A DNA stretch of 7,986 nucleotides from Candidatus Omnitrophota bacterium (GCA_014728785.1 WJKZ01000053.1:1-7986), one strand, 5' to 3'. Counted from the first letter of the stretch, positions 1 to 6,895 are shown. The notes: generated from the letters alone by a model not told the origin. Made by a program: numbers and translations.

Positions 1-228
1 GCTGAATACGGAGATTTAAGCCGGGGTAAAAGAATAATAAACGAAGAGGTAAAAAAAGAAATGAGAAAAATCCTCGGCGAGATACAGAGCGGTGAATTCT
101 CTCGGGAATGGATATTGGAGAATCAGGCGAACCAGCCTGTGTTTAAGGCTTTGAGGAAGGCCGAATCTGAGCATCCAATAGAGAAGATAGGGGAAAAGCT
201 CAGAAAAATGATGCCCTGGATAAAGTAA
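1..228 (+). CDS. ilvC: Ketol-acid reductoisomerase, C-terminal part (5' end outside window)
   Basis: The window opens inside this gene, and its last 75 codons are readable in frame 1 to TAA at 226-228. IlvC converts acetolactate or acetohydroxybutyrate to the dihydroxy acid using NADPH and Mg2+, the second common step of valine, leucine and isoleucine synthesis, in the cytoplasm. The fragment matches the all-helical knotted C-terminal domain of class I enzymes. It starts with [13 protein letters not shown], continues with [15 protein letters not shown] and [15 protein letters not shown], and stops at the characteristic MMPWIK end. The Rossmann domain and most metal-binding residues lie upstream of the window. 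leuA follows 199 bp downstream, which is the usual ilv-leu order. No terminator hairpin follows the stop, so read-through into leuA is possible. Identification rests on recognising the conserved C-terminus. Confidence 0.93.
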   Translation, partial: AEYGDLSRGKRIINEEVKKEMRKILGEIQSGEFSREWILENQANQPVFKALRKAESEHPIEKIGEKLRKMMPWIK

Positions 229-427
229 GTGGTAGAGAAAAGTCAGAGGTCAGAAGGCAGAAGAAACGAGAGACGAAGGACGAGGAATGAGGGACGAGAG
301 GACGAAGGAAAATGATAGCTCATTGCTCTTAACTCATAGCTGACTTGTGGTTTGTGGCTTGCAGCCTGCAACTTGAAAGCTTGTAGCCTGTATGCCGATG
401 CCTAATCGCAGAAGGATAAAGTAAATA
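229..427. repeat. Intergenic tract of three degenerate short-repeat types between ilvC and leuA
   Basis: No gene is supported here. From 241 to 263 the + strand repeats a GTCAGAGG/GTCAGAAGG-like unit. From 266 to 309 it repeats an ACGAGAG/ACGAAGG-like unit and is almost purely purine apart from one C per unit. From 311 to 343 there are two related CTCAT/TAGCT words. From 344 to 390 it repeats CTTGTGGTTTGTGGCTTG-like units, including the small palindrome GCAGCCTGC. The units are imperfect and not in strict register, so this is not a CRISPR or clean minisatellite. I see no T-box consensus and no attenuator with a U-tract. The leuA Shine-Dalgarno GAAGGA lies at 411-416. Confidence 0.7.
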
Positions 428-1936
428 ATGAATAAAAAGAAGGAAAAGATAATAATATTCGATACTACCTTGCGGGATGGCGAGCAGGCGCCGGGGGCAT
501 CTCTTAGTTCCGAACAAAAAATAGAGATTGCTTATCAGCTGGAGAATTTAGGTGTAGATGTTATAGAGGCCGGTTTTCCTATAGCAAGTCCCGATGATTT
601 TCAGGCAGTATCGAAAATATCGGGAAAGATAAAAAATAGCACGGTTTGCGGTTTAGCGCGTTGCCTTAAAGATGATATTGAGTCAGCTTCTAAAGCAGTA
701 AGCAAGGCAAAGAAGGGGAGGGTGCATATCTTTCTGGCAACTTCCGGAATACACATAAAGTATAAGTTTCACAAGGCCGAAGATGAGATTCTTTCGCTGG
801 TAAAGAGAGCTACCCGCATGGCCAGGAAATTGTGTCCGGATATAGAGTTTTCTCCGGAGGACGCCACCCGTACAAGTAAGGATTTTCTTTTCAGGGTAAT
901 CGAAACCGCCATAAAGGAAGGTGCCGGAACCATTAACATACCAGATACTGTAGGCTACAGTTACCCTTTGGAGATTTATGAGCTTATCAGCGATATAGTG
1001 AATAATGTACCTAATATAAATAAAGCCGTGCTTTCTATCCACTGCCATGATGATTTAGGAATGGCTGTAGCTAACTCTCTTTCTTCGGTTCTAGCTGGGG
1101 TACGTCAAGTCCATTGTACCGTCAACGGGTTGGGAGAGAGAGCGGGCAATGCTTCTTTGGAAGAGGTGGTTATGGCTATAAAAACCCGCAGAGATGTGTT
1201 TAAGAATATGCAAACAGGTATAAACAGCCGGGAAATATTCAGGACATCGAGACTGGTGAGCAGTCTTACGGGGTTTTTAGTACCTCCCAACAAGGCTATA
1301 GTGGGCAGGAATGCTTTTGCTCACGAATCAGGTATACATCAGGATGCAGTATTGAAACGAAGAAGTACTTACGAAATTATGAACCCTAAGGATGTGGGTA
1401 TACAGAAAAGTTCTATAATTCTGGGTAAACATTCCGGCAGGCACGCTCTGGAAAACCGGCTGCGTAAACTTACCGGCATAAAGAATTTAAAATGCACAAC
1501 GGCGATGTTTAAGAAGTTTAAAGCTTTAGCTGATAAGAAAAAAGAGGTTTTCGATGAAGACCTGATAACCCTTATAGAAGAGACCCGGCCGAAACCTGTA
1601 ACTTATGAATTGTTGTCTTTACAGGTAAATACCGGCACCGACGTTGAACCTATTGCTTTGGTAAGAATAAGGCATAACAAAAAGGTAAAGCAGGCTGAAT
1701 CAAGCGGAGACGGACCGGTAGACGCTTGCTATAAGGCGGTCGATAAAATAGCCGGGGTAAAGGCGAAACTCCTTGATTACAAACTTGAAGCCGTTCCCCG
1801 GGGAAAAGATGCACAGGGAAGAGTCAGGGTAGAAATTAGAGCCAGAAATAAAAACTCCATCGGCAGGAGTTCGAGCACAGATATCCTTGAGTCTTCGGTA
1901 AAAGCTTACCTCGAAGCTATTAACAGAGTAGTATGA
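428..1936 (+). CDS. leuA: 2-isopropylmalate synthase
   Basis: This cytoplasmic enzyme condenses 2-ketoisovalerate with acetyl-CoA to give 2-isopropylmalate, the committed step of leucine synthesis. The 502 residues fit the long bacterial LeuA type. The TIM barrel starts with DTTLRDGEQAPG (12-23), whose RD is catalytic and whose Asp binds metal. The HCH metal motif lies at 205-207 in IHCHDDLGMAVAN, and NGLGERAGNASLEE (233-246) is the second family signature. HESGIHQDA (299-307) belongs to the linker subdomains. From about residue 395 the leucine-binding regulatory domain is present (SSGDGPVDACYKAVDKI, then SSSTDILESSVKAYLEAINR), so feedback inhibition by leucine is expected. The start ATG has GAAGGA 11 bases upstream. 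The stop overlaps the next start in ATGA, indicating translational coupling. A homocitrate or citramalate synthase is less likely given the domain layout and the ilvC neighbour. Confidence 0.95.
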   Translation: MNKKKEKIIIFDTTLRDGEQAPGASLSSEQKIEIAYQLENLGVDVIEAGFPIASPDDFQAVSKISGKIKNSTVCGLARCLKDDIESASKAVSKAKKGRVHIFLATSGIHIKYKFHKAEDEILSLVKRATRMARKLCPDIEFSPEDATRTSKDFLFRVIETAIKEGAGTINIPDTVGYSYPLEIYELISDIVNNVPNINKAVLSIHCHDDLGMAVANSLSSVLAGVRQVHCTVNGLGERAGNASLEEVVMAIKTRRDVFKNMQTGINSREIFRTSRLVSSLTGFLVPPNKAIVGRNAFAHESGIHQDAVLKRRSTYEIMNPKDVGIQKSSIILGKHSGRHALENRLRKLTGIKNLKCTTAMFKKFKALADKKKEVFDEDLITLIEETRPKPVTYELLSLQVNTGTDVEPIALVRIRHNKKVKQAESSGDGPVDACYKAVDKIAGVKAKLLDYKLEAVPRGKDAQGRVRVEIRARNKNSIGRSSSTDILESSVKAYLEAINRVV

Positions 1937-2385
1937 AGTATTTGGTAAACATAATAGGCATAGCACTTATTGTTTTACTGGTATTTGCCGCCATAAGTTT
2001 TAAGGATACGGATGCTTACTACTCTTTTCAAAGCTTCCTCTTAAAGCCGGTTGATTTTGTGAAGAAATGGATAGAAGTCATAAAGCATAATATGTTTTTT
2101 GAATCTACCTCAGAAAGGAGAGAGCCTGTTACTACGGTCAAAAAAGAAGTCCTTCTTGCCCAGATGGCACCGGATTTTTTTGGTAATTTCGACAGAGATG
2201 ACTGGCAAAAGTTCTGGGGTATGATTTACAGGCCCGTGAGAGGCAGAGAGGGAAAATTTTCTGTTAAGCGTTATCGCACAGAAGAAGAGATCCAATCCAT
2301 CCTTATGGATACAAATCCTGAGGTGTTTTCGAGGTTTGATGCGAGTGCCTGGCAGCAATTCTGGAGAATAATTTTTGAAGAATAA
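1933..2385 (+). CDS. Small membrane-anchored protein with two W-rich repeats, function unknown
   Basis: I do not recognise this 150-residue protein. Residues 4-22 form one hydrophobic helix, so it is probably anchored with its body outside the membrane, although an uncleaved signal peptide cannot be excluded. The C-terminal half holds two copies of one motif, 49 residues apart, at about 80-100 and 129-149. Both follow the pattern P-[DE]-x-F-x-x-F-D-x-x-x-W-Q-x-F-W-x-x-I-[YF], with PDFFGNFDRDDWQKFWGMIY and PEVFSRFDASAWQQFWRIIF as the two copies. A basic linker (PVRGREGKFSVKRYR) separates them. The conserved aromatic, Asp and Trp positions suggest a small helical binding module. The start overlaps the leuA stop by 4 bp, and aroE follows within 5 bp, so it is co-transcribed with amino-acid genes. 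Nothing in it suggests an enzymatic role in that pathway. Confidence 0.8.
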   Translation: MKYLVNIIGIALIVLLVFAAISFKDTDAYYSFQSFLLKPVDFVKKWIEVIKHNMFFESTSERREPVTTVKKEVLLAQMAPDFFGNFDRDDWQKFWGMIYRPVRGREGKFSVKRYRTEEEIQSILMDTNPEVFSRFDASAWQQFWRIIFEE

Positions 2386-2390
2386 AATTG

Positions 2391-3242
2391 ATGAATTCTT
2401 CTTTCAACAGCTACGGTTTACTCGGTTATCCCCTTAGGCATTCCCTTTCTCCTAAAATGCACAACAGGGTTTTTAAAGAATTGGGAATCCCCGCTACTTA
2501 TGAACTTTTTGAAATAAAACCGCCGGATTTGAGCAATTTTCTCAAGAGTCTGCGCTCCGGAAATATTCACGGTTTTAATGTCACCATACCTTATAAGCAA
2601 AAGATACTGGAATATGTAGCACCTGATGAGGAATCTTTGGCTATCCGGGATATAGGAGCTGTCAATACCGTTATTAATTCAAATGGTATACTAAAGGGGT
2701 TCAATACTGATTATATCGGCTTCGGGATGCACCTTAAAGATTTGGGGATTAACCCTCAGGGTAAAAGAGTTGCTTTATTGGGGGCAGGTGGCGGAGCCAG
2801 AGCGGTTACTTATTCTTTGATAAGCTCCCGGGTCTCCTCTATATCCGTTTTTGATATCGACCCATCCAGAGTTGACAGTTTAATTGAAATGGCAAAAAAA
2901 ATTGATATAAATTTCGCAATTTCCAGAGCTGATGATATAGAGAATTTGGATATAAAAAATAAAGATTTGCTTGTTAATGCAACACCCGTAGGCCTTAAAA
3001 AAGAAGATCCCTGCTTAATCAAAGATGAGGTGCTGAACAAAGATCAGTTTGTTTATGATTTGATATACAATCCGCCTGAAACCAGGCTGCTTAAGCTTGC
3101 TAAAGAGAAAGGTACAAGAGTATCGAATGGTTTGGGTATGCTTATTTATCAGGGTGCGCGGGCCTTTAAATATTTCACCGATACCAAGGTTTCAATAGAG
3201 GAAATTGCTGGTATAATGAAAAAGGCTTTAATGGAGGAGTGA
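2391..3242 (+). CDS. aroE: Shikimate dehydrogenase
   Basis: AroE reversibly reduces 3-dehydroshikimate to shikimate, the fourth step of the shikimate pathway. With the ATG start it has 283 residues, near the family norm. The N-terminal substrate domain carries GYPLRHSLSPKMHN (12-25; shikimate-binding Ser18 and Ser20), GFNVTIPYK with catalytic Lys69, GAVNTV (89-94) and GFNTD with catalytic Asp107. The nucleotide domain has the glycine loop GAGGGARA (131-138), NATPVGL (196-202), and a C-terminal NGLGMLIYQGA with Gln254. The second strand of the nucleotide fold ends FDIDPSR (154-160) instead of the NRT motif usual for NADP-specific AroE, so NAD use is possible. A TTG directly precedes the ATG, giving an alternative start at 2388, but ATG is preferred. 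No strong ribosome site is visible, and expression may depend on coupling to the gene ending at 2385. Confidence 0.93.
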   Translation: MNSSFNSYGLLGYPLRHSLSPKMHNRVFKELGIPATYELFEIKPPDLSNFLKSLRSGNIHGFNVTIPYKQKILEYVAPDEESLAIRDIGAVNTVINSNGILKGFNTDYIGFGMHLKDLGINPQGKRVALLGAGGGARAVTYSLISSRVSSISVFDIDPSRVDSLIEMAKKIDINFAISRADDIENLDIKNKDLLVNATPVGLKKEDPCLIKDEVLNKDQFVYDLIYNPPETRLLKLAKEKGTRVSNGLGMLIYQGARAFKYFTDTKVSIEEIAGIMKKALMEE

Positions 3243-3246
3243 GAAT

Positions 3247-4068
3247 ATGCTTGAGAGTGTCTTTGTTTTTATTTTCGGTCTGTGCATGGGGAGTTTTTTG
3301 AATGTATGTATATATCGCCTGCCCAAAGAAAAATCTATAATTAACCCCCGTTCTTTTTGCCCCCATTGCAGCAAACCCATAAAATGGTACGATAACATAC
3401 CCCTGTTAAGTTACTTATTTCTAAAAGGGCGTTGCAGACAATGCGGTCAAAAAATAGCCTGGCGTTACCCTGTGGTAGAGGTGATTACTGCTGTTTTATT
3501 TTTATTTTTATACGTTCAGGTAGGTTTTAACTTATTATTTTTAGAGTTTATTTTTTTATTTTCAGTTTTGATTCTGGTTTCTTTTATTGATATAGAATAT
3601 CATGCTATACCTGCTTATATTTGTATTATAGGGATACTCGGCGGTTTGTTTATGAAAGCCGTTGCCAGTTGGCCTATGTTAAAAGAAGACCCTTTAAGTG
3701 TAACTTCTACACCTTTGTTTCGTTCTCTTAAGGGGATGATTTTTGGATTCGGTTTTGTTTATTTTTTCAAACTCCTGGGAGACCTCTTTATTTCTGTTTT
3801 ACTGCGCATACGGAAAAAAGATTCGATAGAAGGTGAAAAAGAATCCCTGGGTTTGGGAGACGTGGACTTTATGGGTATGATAGGGGTTTTCATGGGCATA
3901 AAAGGAGTAGTACTTACTTTTTTTATCGCTCCTTTCTTCGCGGTATTGTATTCAGTGTTTGCTTTGATGTTCAGAAAATCTCATTTAATCCCCTATTTAC
4001 CTTATTTGTCCTTGGCAGCTATTACTACTTTTTTTTGGGGACATAAAATACTTGCGGTTATTTTTTAA
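3247..4068 (+). CDS. Prepilin peptidase (type IV leader peptidase / N-methyltransferase, PilD/GspO family)
   Basis: This inner-membrane aspartic protease cleaves the leader of type IV pilins or type II secretion pseudopilins, and bifunctional members also N-methylate the new terminus. The 273-residue protein starts with the family's GLCMGSFLNVCIYRLP block. It then has a cytoplasmic loop with two CxxC pairs (Cys38/41 and Cys63/66) that bind zinc in PilD-type enzymes. The two catalytic aspartates are seen as FIDIEYHAIP (Asp115) and LGLGDVDFMG (Asp205, GxGD motif). IPYLPYLSLAA near the C-terminus matches the family's IPxxPxLxxG/A end. Several hydrophobic helices span the rest. The loop between about 140 and 160 is longer and more polar than in short archaeal members. 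GGAGGAG lies 7 bases before the ATG and overlaps the end of aroE. No pilin genes are visible here, so its substrate is unknown. Confidence 0.93.
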   Translation: MLESVFVFIFGLCMGSFLNVCIYRLPKEKSIINPRSFCPHCSKPIKWYDNIPLLSYLFLKGRCRQCGQKIAWRYPVVEVITAVLFLFLYVQVGFNLLFLEFIFLFSVLILVSFIDIEYHAIPAYICIIGILGGLFMKAVASWPMLKEDPLSVTSTPLFRSLKGMIFGFGFVYFFKLLGDLFISVLLRIRKKDSIEGEKESLGLGDVDFMGMIGVFMGIKGVVLTFFIAPFFAVLYSVFALMFRKSHLIPYLPYLSLAAITTFFWGHKILAVIF

Positions 4069-4079
4069 AAAGGATAGAA

Positions 4080-5222
4080 ATGAGAATTTTGACGGCTGGC
4101 GAGTCACACGGGGAGTATAATTTAGCGATAATCGAAGGTTTCCCTAAAGGAGTAAAAATAGAGGAGAGCTTTATAAATTCTGAACTCAGGCGCCGTATGT
4201 CAGGTTACGGAAGAGGCGCGAGAATGTCTATAGAGGATGATAAGGTATGTATAGTATCCGGCCTGCGAAATAAAATAACTTTAGGCAGTCCCATAGCAGT
4301 ACTGGTTAAGAATAGAGATTCTAAAATATCCAGCCGGAAAAAAGATAATCTGCCGGCCTTAAATGTTCCGAGGCCATCTCACGCCGATTTAGCCGGGGCG
4401 TTTAAGTATAACGACAAAGATGTAAGGAATATCCTGGAAAGAGCTTCAGCCAGAGAAACGGTAAGCAGAGTATGTACAGGTGCGATATGTAAGCAATTCC
4501 TTAGTCAGTTTGAAATAAAGATAGCCGGTTTTACCCTCAGCGTGGGGGGGGTGCGCTGTACAAAATTACCCAAAAACATAAGTGAAATAAGGAGAAGTAC
4601 AAAAAATTCTCTCCTGAATTGTCCCGATAGTTCTGCCGAGAAAAAGATGATCAAAGCGATAGATAATTGCAGAAAAAACAAAGATACTTTAGGCGGGGTA
4701 ATCCAGATAAGGATTGAAGGAGTTAGCGCAGGTATTGGAGATTTTACTCATTTTGACAGACGTCTCGATGCCAGGCTTGCTTATTATTTGATGAGTATCC
4801 CGGCGGTAAAAGGTTTTGAAATCGGTTTAGGTTTTGAGTATTCCCGCCGCAAAGGTTCACTTTCTCATGATTCCATTTATTATTCTCCCCGGAAGGGGTT
4901 TTTCAGAAAGAGTAATAATTCCGGAGGTATTGAAGGAGGAGTTTCTACCGGAGAACCCATTGTATGCAGGATTGCCATGAAACCCATTGCTACTCTGCAA
5001 AAGCCCCTTGATTCGGTTAATTTATGCAGTCTCAAACAGACCAAGGCGGTAGTAGAAAGGTCGGATACCTGTGCGATAGAGGCTTGTGGTGTGATTGCCG
5101 AAAGCATGAGTGCTTTTGTTTTAACAGAACTTTTTCTGGATAAGTTTGGTAGAGATTCTTTGTCAGACATAAAGAGTAATTACCGCAATTTTTTAAAATC
5201 CCGTAAAAAACGATTTTCCTGA
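4080..5222 (+). CDS. aroC: Chorismate synthase
   Basis: AroC removes phosphate from 5-enolpyruvylshikimate 3-phosphate by 1,4-trans elimination, needing reduced FMN, to give chorismate for the aromatic amino acids and folate or quinones. The 380 residues match the family length. Visible signatures are GESHG (7-11, His10), GRGARMSIE (44-52), TLGSPIAVLVKNRD (67-80), PRPSHAD with His101, ERASARETVSRV (120-131), and the C-terminal ERSDTCAIEACGVIAE. The two catalytic histidines of the family are therefore present. AAAGGA lies 5 bases upstream of the ATG, and the gap from the prepilin peptidase is 11 bp. Together with aroE two genes upstream, this gives two shikimate-pathway steps in one transcript. 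A run of eight G at 4544-4551 sits in the coding sequence (SVGGV). The last 15 or so residues are basic and poorly conserved. Confidence 0.96.
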   Translation: MRILTAGESHGEYNLAIIEGFPKGVKIEESFINSELRRRMSGYGRGARMSIEDDKVCIVSGLRNKITLGSPIAVLVKNRDSKISSRKKDNLPALNVPRPSHADLAGAFKYNDKDVRNILERASARETVSRVCTGAICKQFLSQFEIKIAGFTLSVGGVRCTKLPKNISEIRRSTKNSLLNCPDSSAEKKMIKAIDNCRKNKDTLGGVIQIRIEGVSAGIGDFTHFDRRLDARLAYYLMSIPAVKGFEIGLGFEYSRRKGSLSHDSIYYSPRKGFFRKSNNSGGIEGGVSTGEPIVCRIAMKPIATLQKPLDSVNLCSLKQTKAVVERSDTCAIEACGVIAESMSAFVLTELFLDKFGRDSLSDIKSNYRNFLKSRKKRFS

Positions 5223-5280
5223 ATAAGCTCAATTCATTCTGGCAATTACCATGGTTTCAGTTTTAACTAAGGAGGAATAT

Positions 5281-5436
5281 ATGTTTGATTTCGGCAAATT
5301 AGGAGATCTATCCAAAATGGCAACCGAAGCAAAGCAGATCCAGGCAAAACAGGAAAGATTCCATAAAGAGCAAATTGACTTATTAAAAACGATATCTGCT
5401 CAGCTTCAGGATATTATCAATCTGCTTAAAAAATGA
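5281..5436 (+). CDS. 51-residue helical small protein, function unknown
   Basis: I do not recognise a named family. The chosen ATG has AAGGAGG at 5269-5275, ideally spaced. An in-frame ATG at 5251 would put that site inside the gene and lacks its own, so the shorter 51-residue form is preferred. The protein is MFDFGKLGDLSKMATEAKQI followed by a Gln/Lys/Glu-rich stretch with leucine and isoleucine at heptad-like spacing to the final NLLKK. It has no membrane segment and no cysteine, so one or two amphipathic helices and oligomerisation are likely. The start resembles the N-terminal helix of YbaB/EbfC nucleoid-associated proteins (MF-G-KxG-x-L-x-K-x-A), but the rest of that roughly 100-residue fold is missing and the likeness may be superficial. 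Its stop overlaps the start of the TraB/GumN gene (ATGA). The strong ribosome site suggests high translation. Confidence 0.75.
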   Translation: MFDFGKLGDLSKMATEAKQIQAKQERFHKEQIDLLKTISAQLQDIINLLKK

Positions 5437-6398
5437 ATTTTAATAAGAATATTGTATTACAGAGACCTGCCGTAGTTTCACTCTGCTTGGTGTTAATATT
5501 GACGTTTTCTTTGGCGGATAATGTCTTATCCCTACCCGGTATGTATTCTTTAGCGGCTAATCCCGGCAAAGAAGACCGGCAATCCTCTAAAAACTTTTTG
5601 TGGAAAATTGAATCTCTAAACAACACCGTTTATTTATTCGGCTCTCTCCACTTGGCCAAAGCCGATTTCTATCCCCTTGACTCTGCCATCGAGGAGGCAT
5701 TTAAGAGTTCTGAAGTGCTGGTGGTAGAAGTGGATACCTCTGATATCCCTCCTCAGGTTTTGCAGAGAAAATTTATGGAAAAAGGGTTTTATCCACCGGG
5801 GGAGACAATTAAAGATAATATTTCATCGGAAACATTCAATTTGTTACAGGAGAAATTAAATGAGCTGGGCATGAATTCCCGGAAAGCCATGGTTTACAAA
5901 CCATGGCTTTTGGCGATGACCTTAGTTACTATTGAAATTATAAAGTTAGGTTTCAGCCCTGAGGCGGGAGTTGACTTTTATTTTTTAAATAAGGCCCGGG
6001 AGTCAGGAAAAGATATAGTGGAATTAGAAAGCGTAGATTATCAGGTTAATTTATTTGAGAGTTTTACTTCCCGGGAAGGAGAACTTTTTCTTTTTTCCAC
6101 CCTTCTTGACATGGAAACCATAGAGGAGCAGATGGATAGTATGGTATCGGCGTGGAAGAATGGTAAAGCCGAAGTTTTAGAGGATATACTTTTAAAAGGG
6201 ATTAAAGAATACCCGCGTCTGCTCCCTGTATACAAAAAGATATTTTACGAAAGAAACCAGCAGATGGCTTCTGTCATTAAAGACTTTGCCGGAAAAAATA
6301 AAGATTATTTTGTAGTAGTGGGGGCAACTCATCTGGTGGGTAAGAAGGGCATCATAGAATTACTTAAAAAAGAAGGGTACTTTTTAGACCAGATGTAA
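5433..6398 (+). CDS. TraB/GumN family protein (putative secreted or anchored metal-dependent hydrolase)
   Basis: The 321-residue protein has a hydrophobic N-terminal segment (about 13-33), consistent with a signal peptide or anchor, so the body is probably periplasmic. No convincing lipobox is seen. The mature part shows the TraB/GumN pattern: LWKIES then VYLFGSLHLAKADFYPL (GxxH with His73), VLVVEVD (Glu99), AGVDFYFLNKA (178-188), ELES (197-200), YERNQQMA (272-279), and VVGATHLVGKKGII with His300. The paired GxxH motifs and acidic residues are shared with the Tiki/TraB clan, where metal-dependent peptidase activity has been shown for Tiki. The bacterial substrate is unknown, so activity here is inference. 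The ATG overlaps the stop of the 51-residue gene upstream. A perfect 13-bp inverted repeat lies inside the gene at 5883-5910. Confidence 0.88.
   Translation: MNFNKNIVLQRPAVVSLCLVLILTFSLADNVLSLPGMYSLAANPGKEDRQSSKNFLWKIESLNNTVYLFGSLHLAKADFYPLDSAIEEAFKSSEVLVVEVDTSDIPPQVLQRKFMEKGFYPPGETIKDNISSETFNLLQEKLNELGMNSRKAMVYKPWLLAMTLVTIEIIKLGFSPEAGVDFYFLNKARESGKDIVELESVDYQVNLFESFTSREGELFLFSTLLDMETIEEQMDSMVSAWKNGKAEVLEDILLKGIKEYPRLLPVYKKIFYERNQQMASVIKDFAGKNKDYFVVVGATHLVGKKGIIELLKKEGYFLDQM
5883..5910. repeat. Perfect 13-bp inverted repeat inside the TraB/GumN gene
   Basis: AAAGCCATGGTTT (5883-5895) and its exact reverse complement AAACCATGGCTTT (5898-5910) are separated only by AC. It encodes the KAMVYKPWLL region, so it lies in coding sequence and does not disturb the frame. 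In RNA it would fold to a hairpin of about 12 pairs with a minimal loop. In DNA it is a near-continuous palindrome, a possible protein-binding site or cruciform. Confidence 0.9.
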
Positions 6399-6411
6399 GA
6401 TTTCAAAAGTC

Positions 6412-6693
6412 ATGGCAGATAGAATAGCTTTAATAGCAGCTGTAGTATTACCTTTGTGGAATATTCCTTTAATAGTGAGGATAGTAAAGAGGAAATCTTC
6501 CAGGGATATTAGTATATTTTGGGCTCTGGGGGTCTGGATGTGTCTTTTGTTGATGGCGCCGTCGGCTTTCAACTCAGAAGATTTAGTTTGGAGGGTTTTT
6601 AATATTGTGAACCTTTCTCTTTTTACTATGGTAGTCATAATGGTTCTGATTTATAGAAGAGAGAGGAAAAAAGATGGATTTGATGAAGATTGA
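6412..6693 (+). CDS. SemiSWEET-like PQ-loop membrane protein
   Basis: The 93-residue protein has three predicted membrane helices (about 4-23, 33-50 and 58-81) and a charged C-terminal tail (RRERKKDGFDED). This is the size and topology of a single PQ-loop triple-helix bundle, as in bacterial SemiSWEETs, which dimerise to move sugars or other small solutes by facilitated diffusion. The end of helix 1 and the following loop read LWNIPLIVRIVKRKSSRDIS. The KSxxDIS segment (28-34) is typical of the family, but the usual PQ pair is replaced by Pro19-Leu20. The substrate cannot be predicted, and a non-transport membrane role is possible. It starts 13 bp after the TraB/GumN stop without a clear ribosome site. 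Its end overlaps the next gene by 20 bp. Confidence 0.72.
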   Translation: MADRIALIAAVVLPLWNIPLIVRIVKRKSSRDISIFWALGVWMCLLLMAPSAFNSEDLVWRVFNIVNLSLFTMVVIMVLIYRRERKKDGFDED

Positions 6694-6895
6694 AGAATCA
6701 AACGCCTTCCGTTTTATTAAAAAATATCCCCGGATAATTACTTTGTTTCTGATAATATTAGTAATTTTATTGGCTCTCTTACCCGGCCCTTTCTCTAGGA
6801 AAATCTTAATCGTTTTGCGTTCGGCGGTTCTGGCCTTAATTCTTATTGTGGTCGGCTTATATCTAAGGCAGAAAATGGGCAAAGAGGATTCCTGA
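6674..6895 (+). CDS. Small two-helix membrane protein, function unknown
   Basis: This 73-residue protein has no family I can name. It has a charged N-terminus (MDLMKIEESNAFRFIKKYPR), one strongly hydrophobic helix at about 21-37, a short LPGPFSRK turn, and a second hydrophobic helix at about 44-63 ending in the basic YLRQKMGKEDS tail. Both ends are likely cytoplasmic. The ATG at 6674 has GAGAGGA 6 bases upstream, within the end of the PQ-loop gene. The two genes overlap by 20 bp in different frames, pointing to translational coupling. A second in-frame ATG at 6683 is possible. Low-complexity hydrophobic sequence limits what can be inferred, but overlap and order argue that it is a real gene. 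Confidence 0.65.
   Translation: MDLMKIEESNAFRFIKKYPRIITLFLIILVILLALLPGPFSRKILIVLRSAVLALILIVVGLYLRQKMGKEDS

Noticed and set aside
241..390. CRISPR array or clean tandem repeat between ilvC and leuA
   Set aside because: The units are short, imperfect and unspaced; there are no constant repeats with unique spacers.
229..427. T-box or peptide attenuator controlling leuA
   Set aside because: No T-box bulge consensus, no leucine-rich short ORF and no hairpin with a T-run were seen.
329..517. Open frame on the - strand across the leuA 5' end
   Set aside because: It crosses the degenerate repeat tract and the leuA start, has no ribosome site, and its translation is low-complexity Tyr/Leu sequence.
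683..1048. 121-codon - strand open frame inside leuA
   Set aside because: It is the antisense shadow of a strongly conserved LeuA barrel region and resembles no protein.
1794..1805. 12-bp palindrome TTCCCCGGGGAA in leuA
   Set aside because: Palindromes with 6-bp arms are expected about twice in a window of this size, and codons for VPRGK explain it.
5251..5280. Upstream ATG start for the 51-residue protein
   Set aside because: The strong AAGGAGG would lie inside the gene, and the upstream ATG has no ribosome site of its own.
6583..6882. 99-codon - strand open frame opposite the small membrane genes
   Set aside because: The + strand genes there have overlapping order, hydrophobic helices and a ribosome site; the reverse frame is a basic shadow of them.
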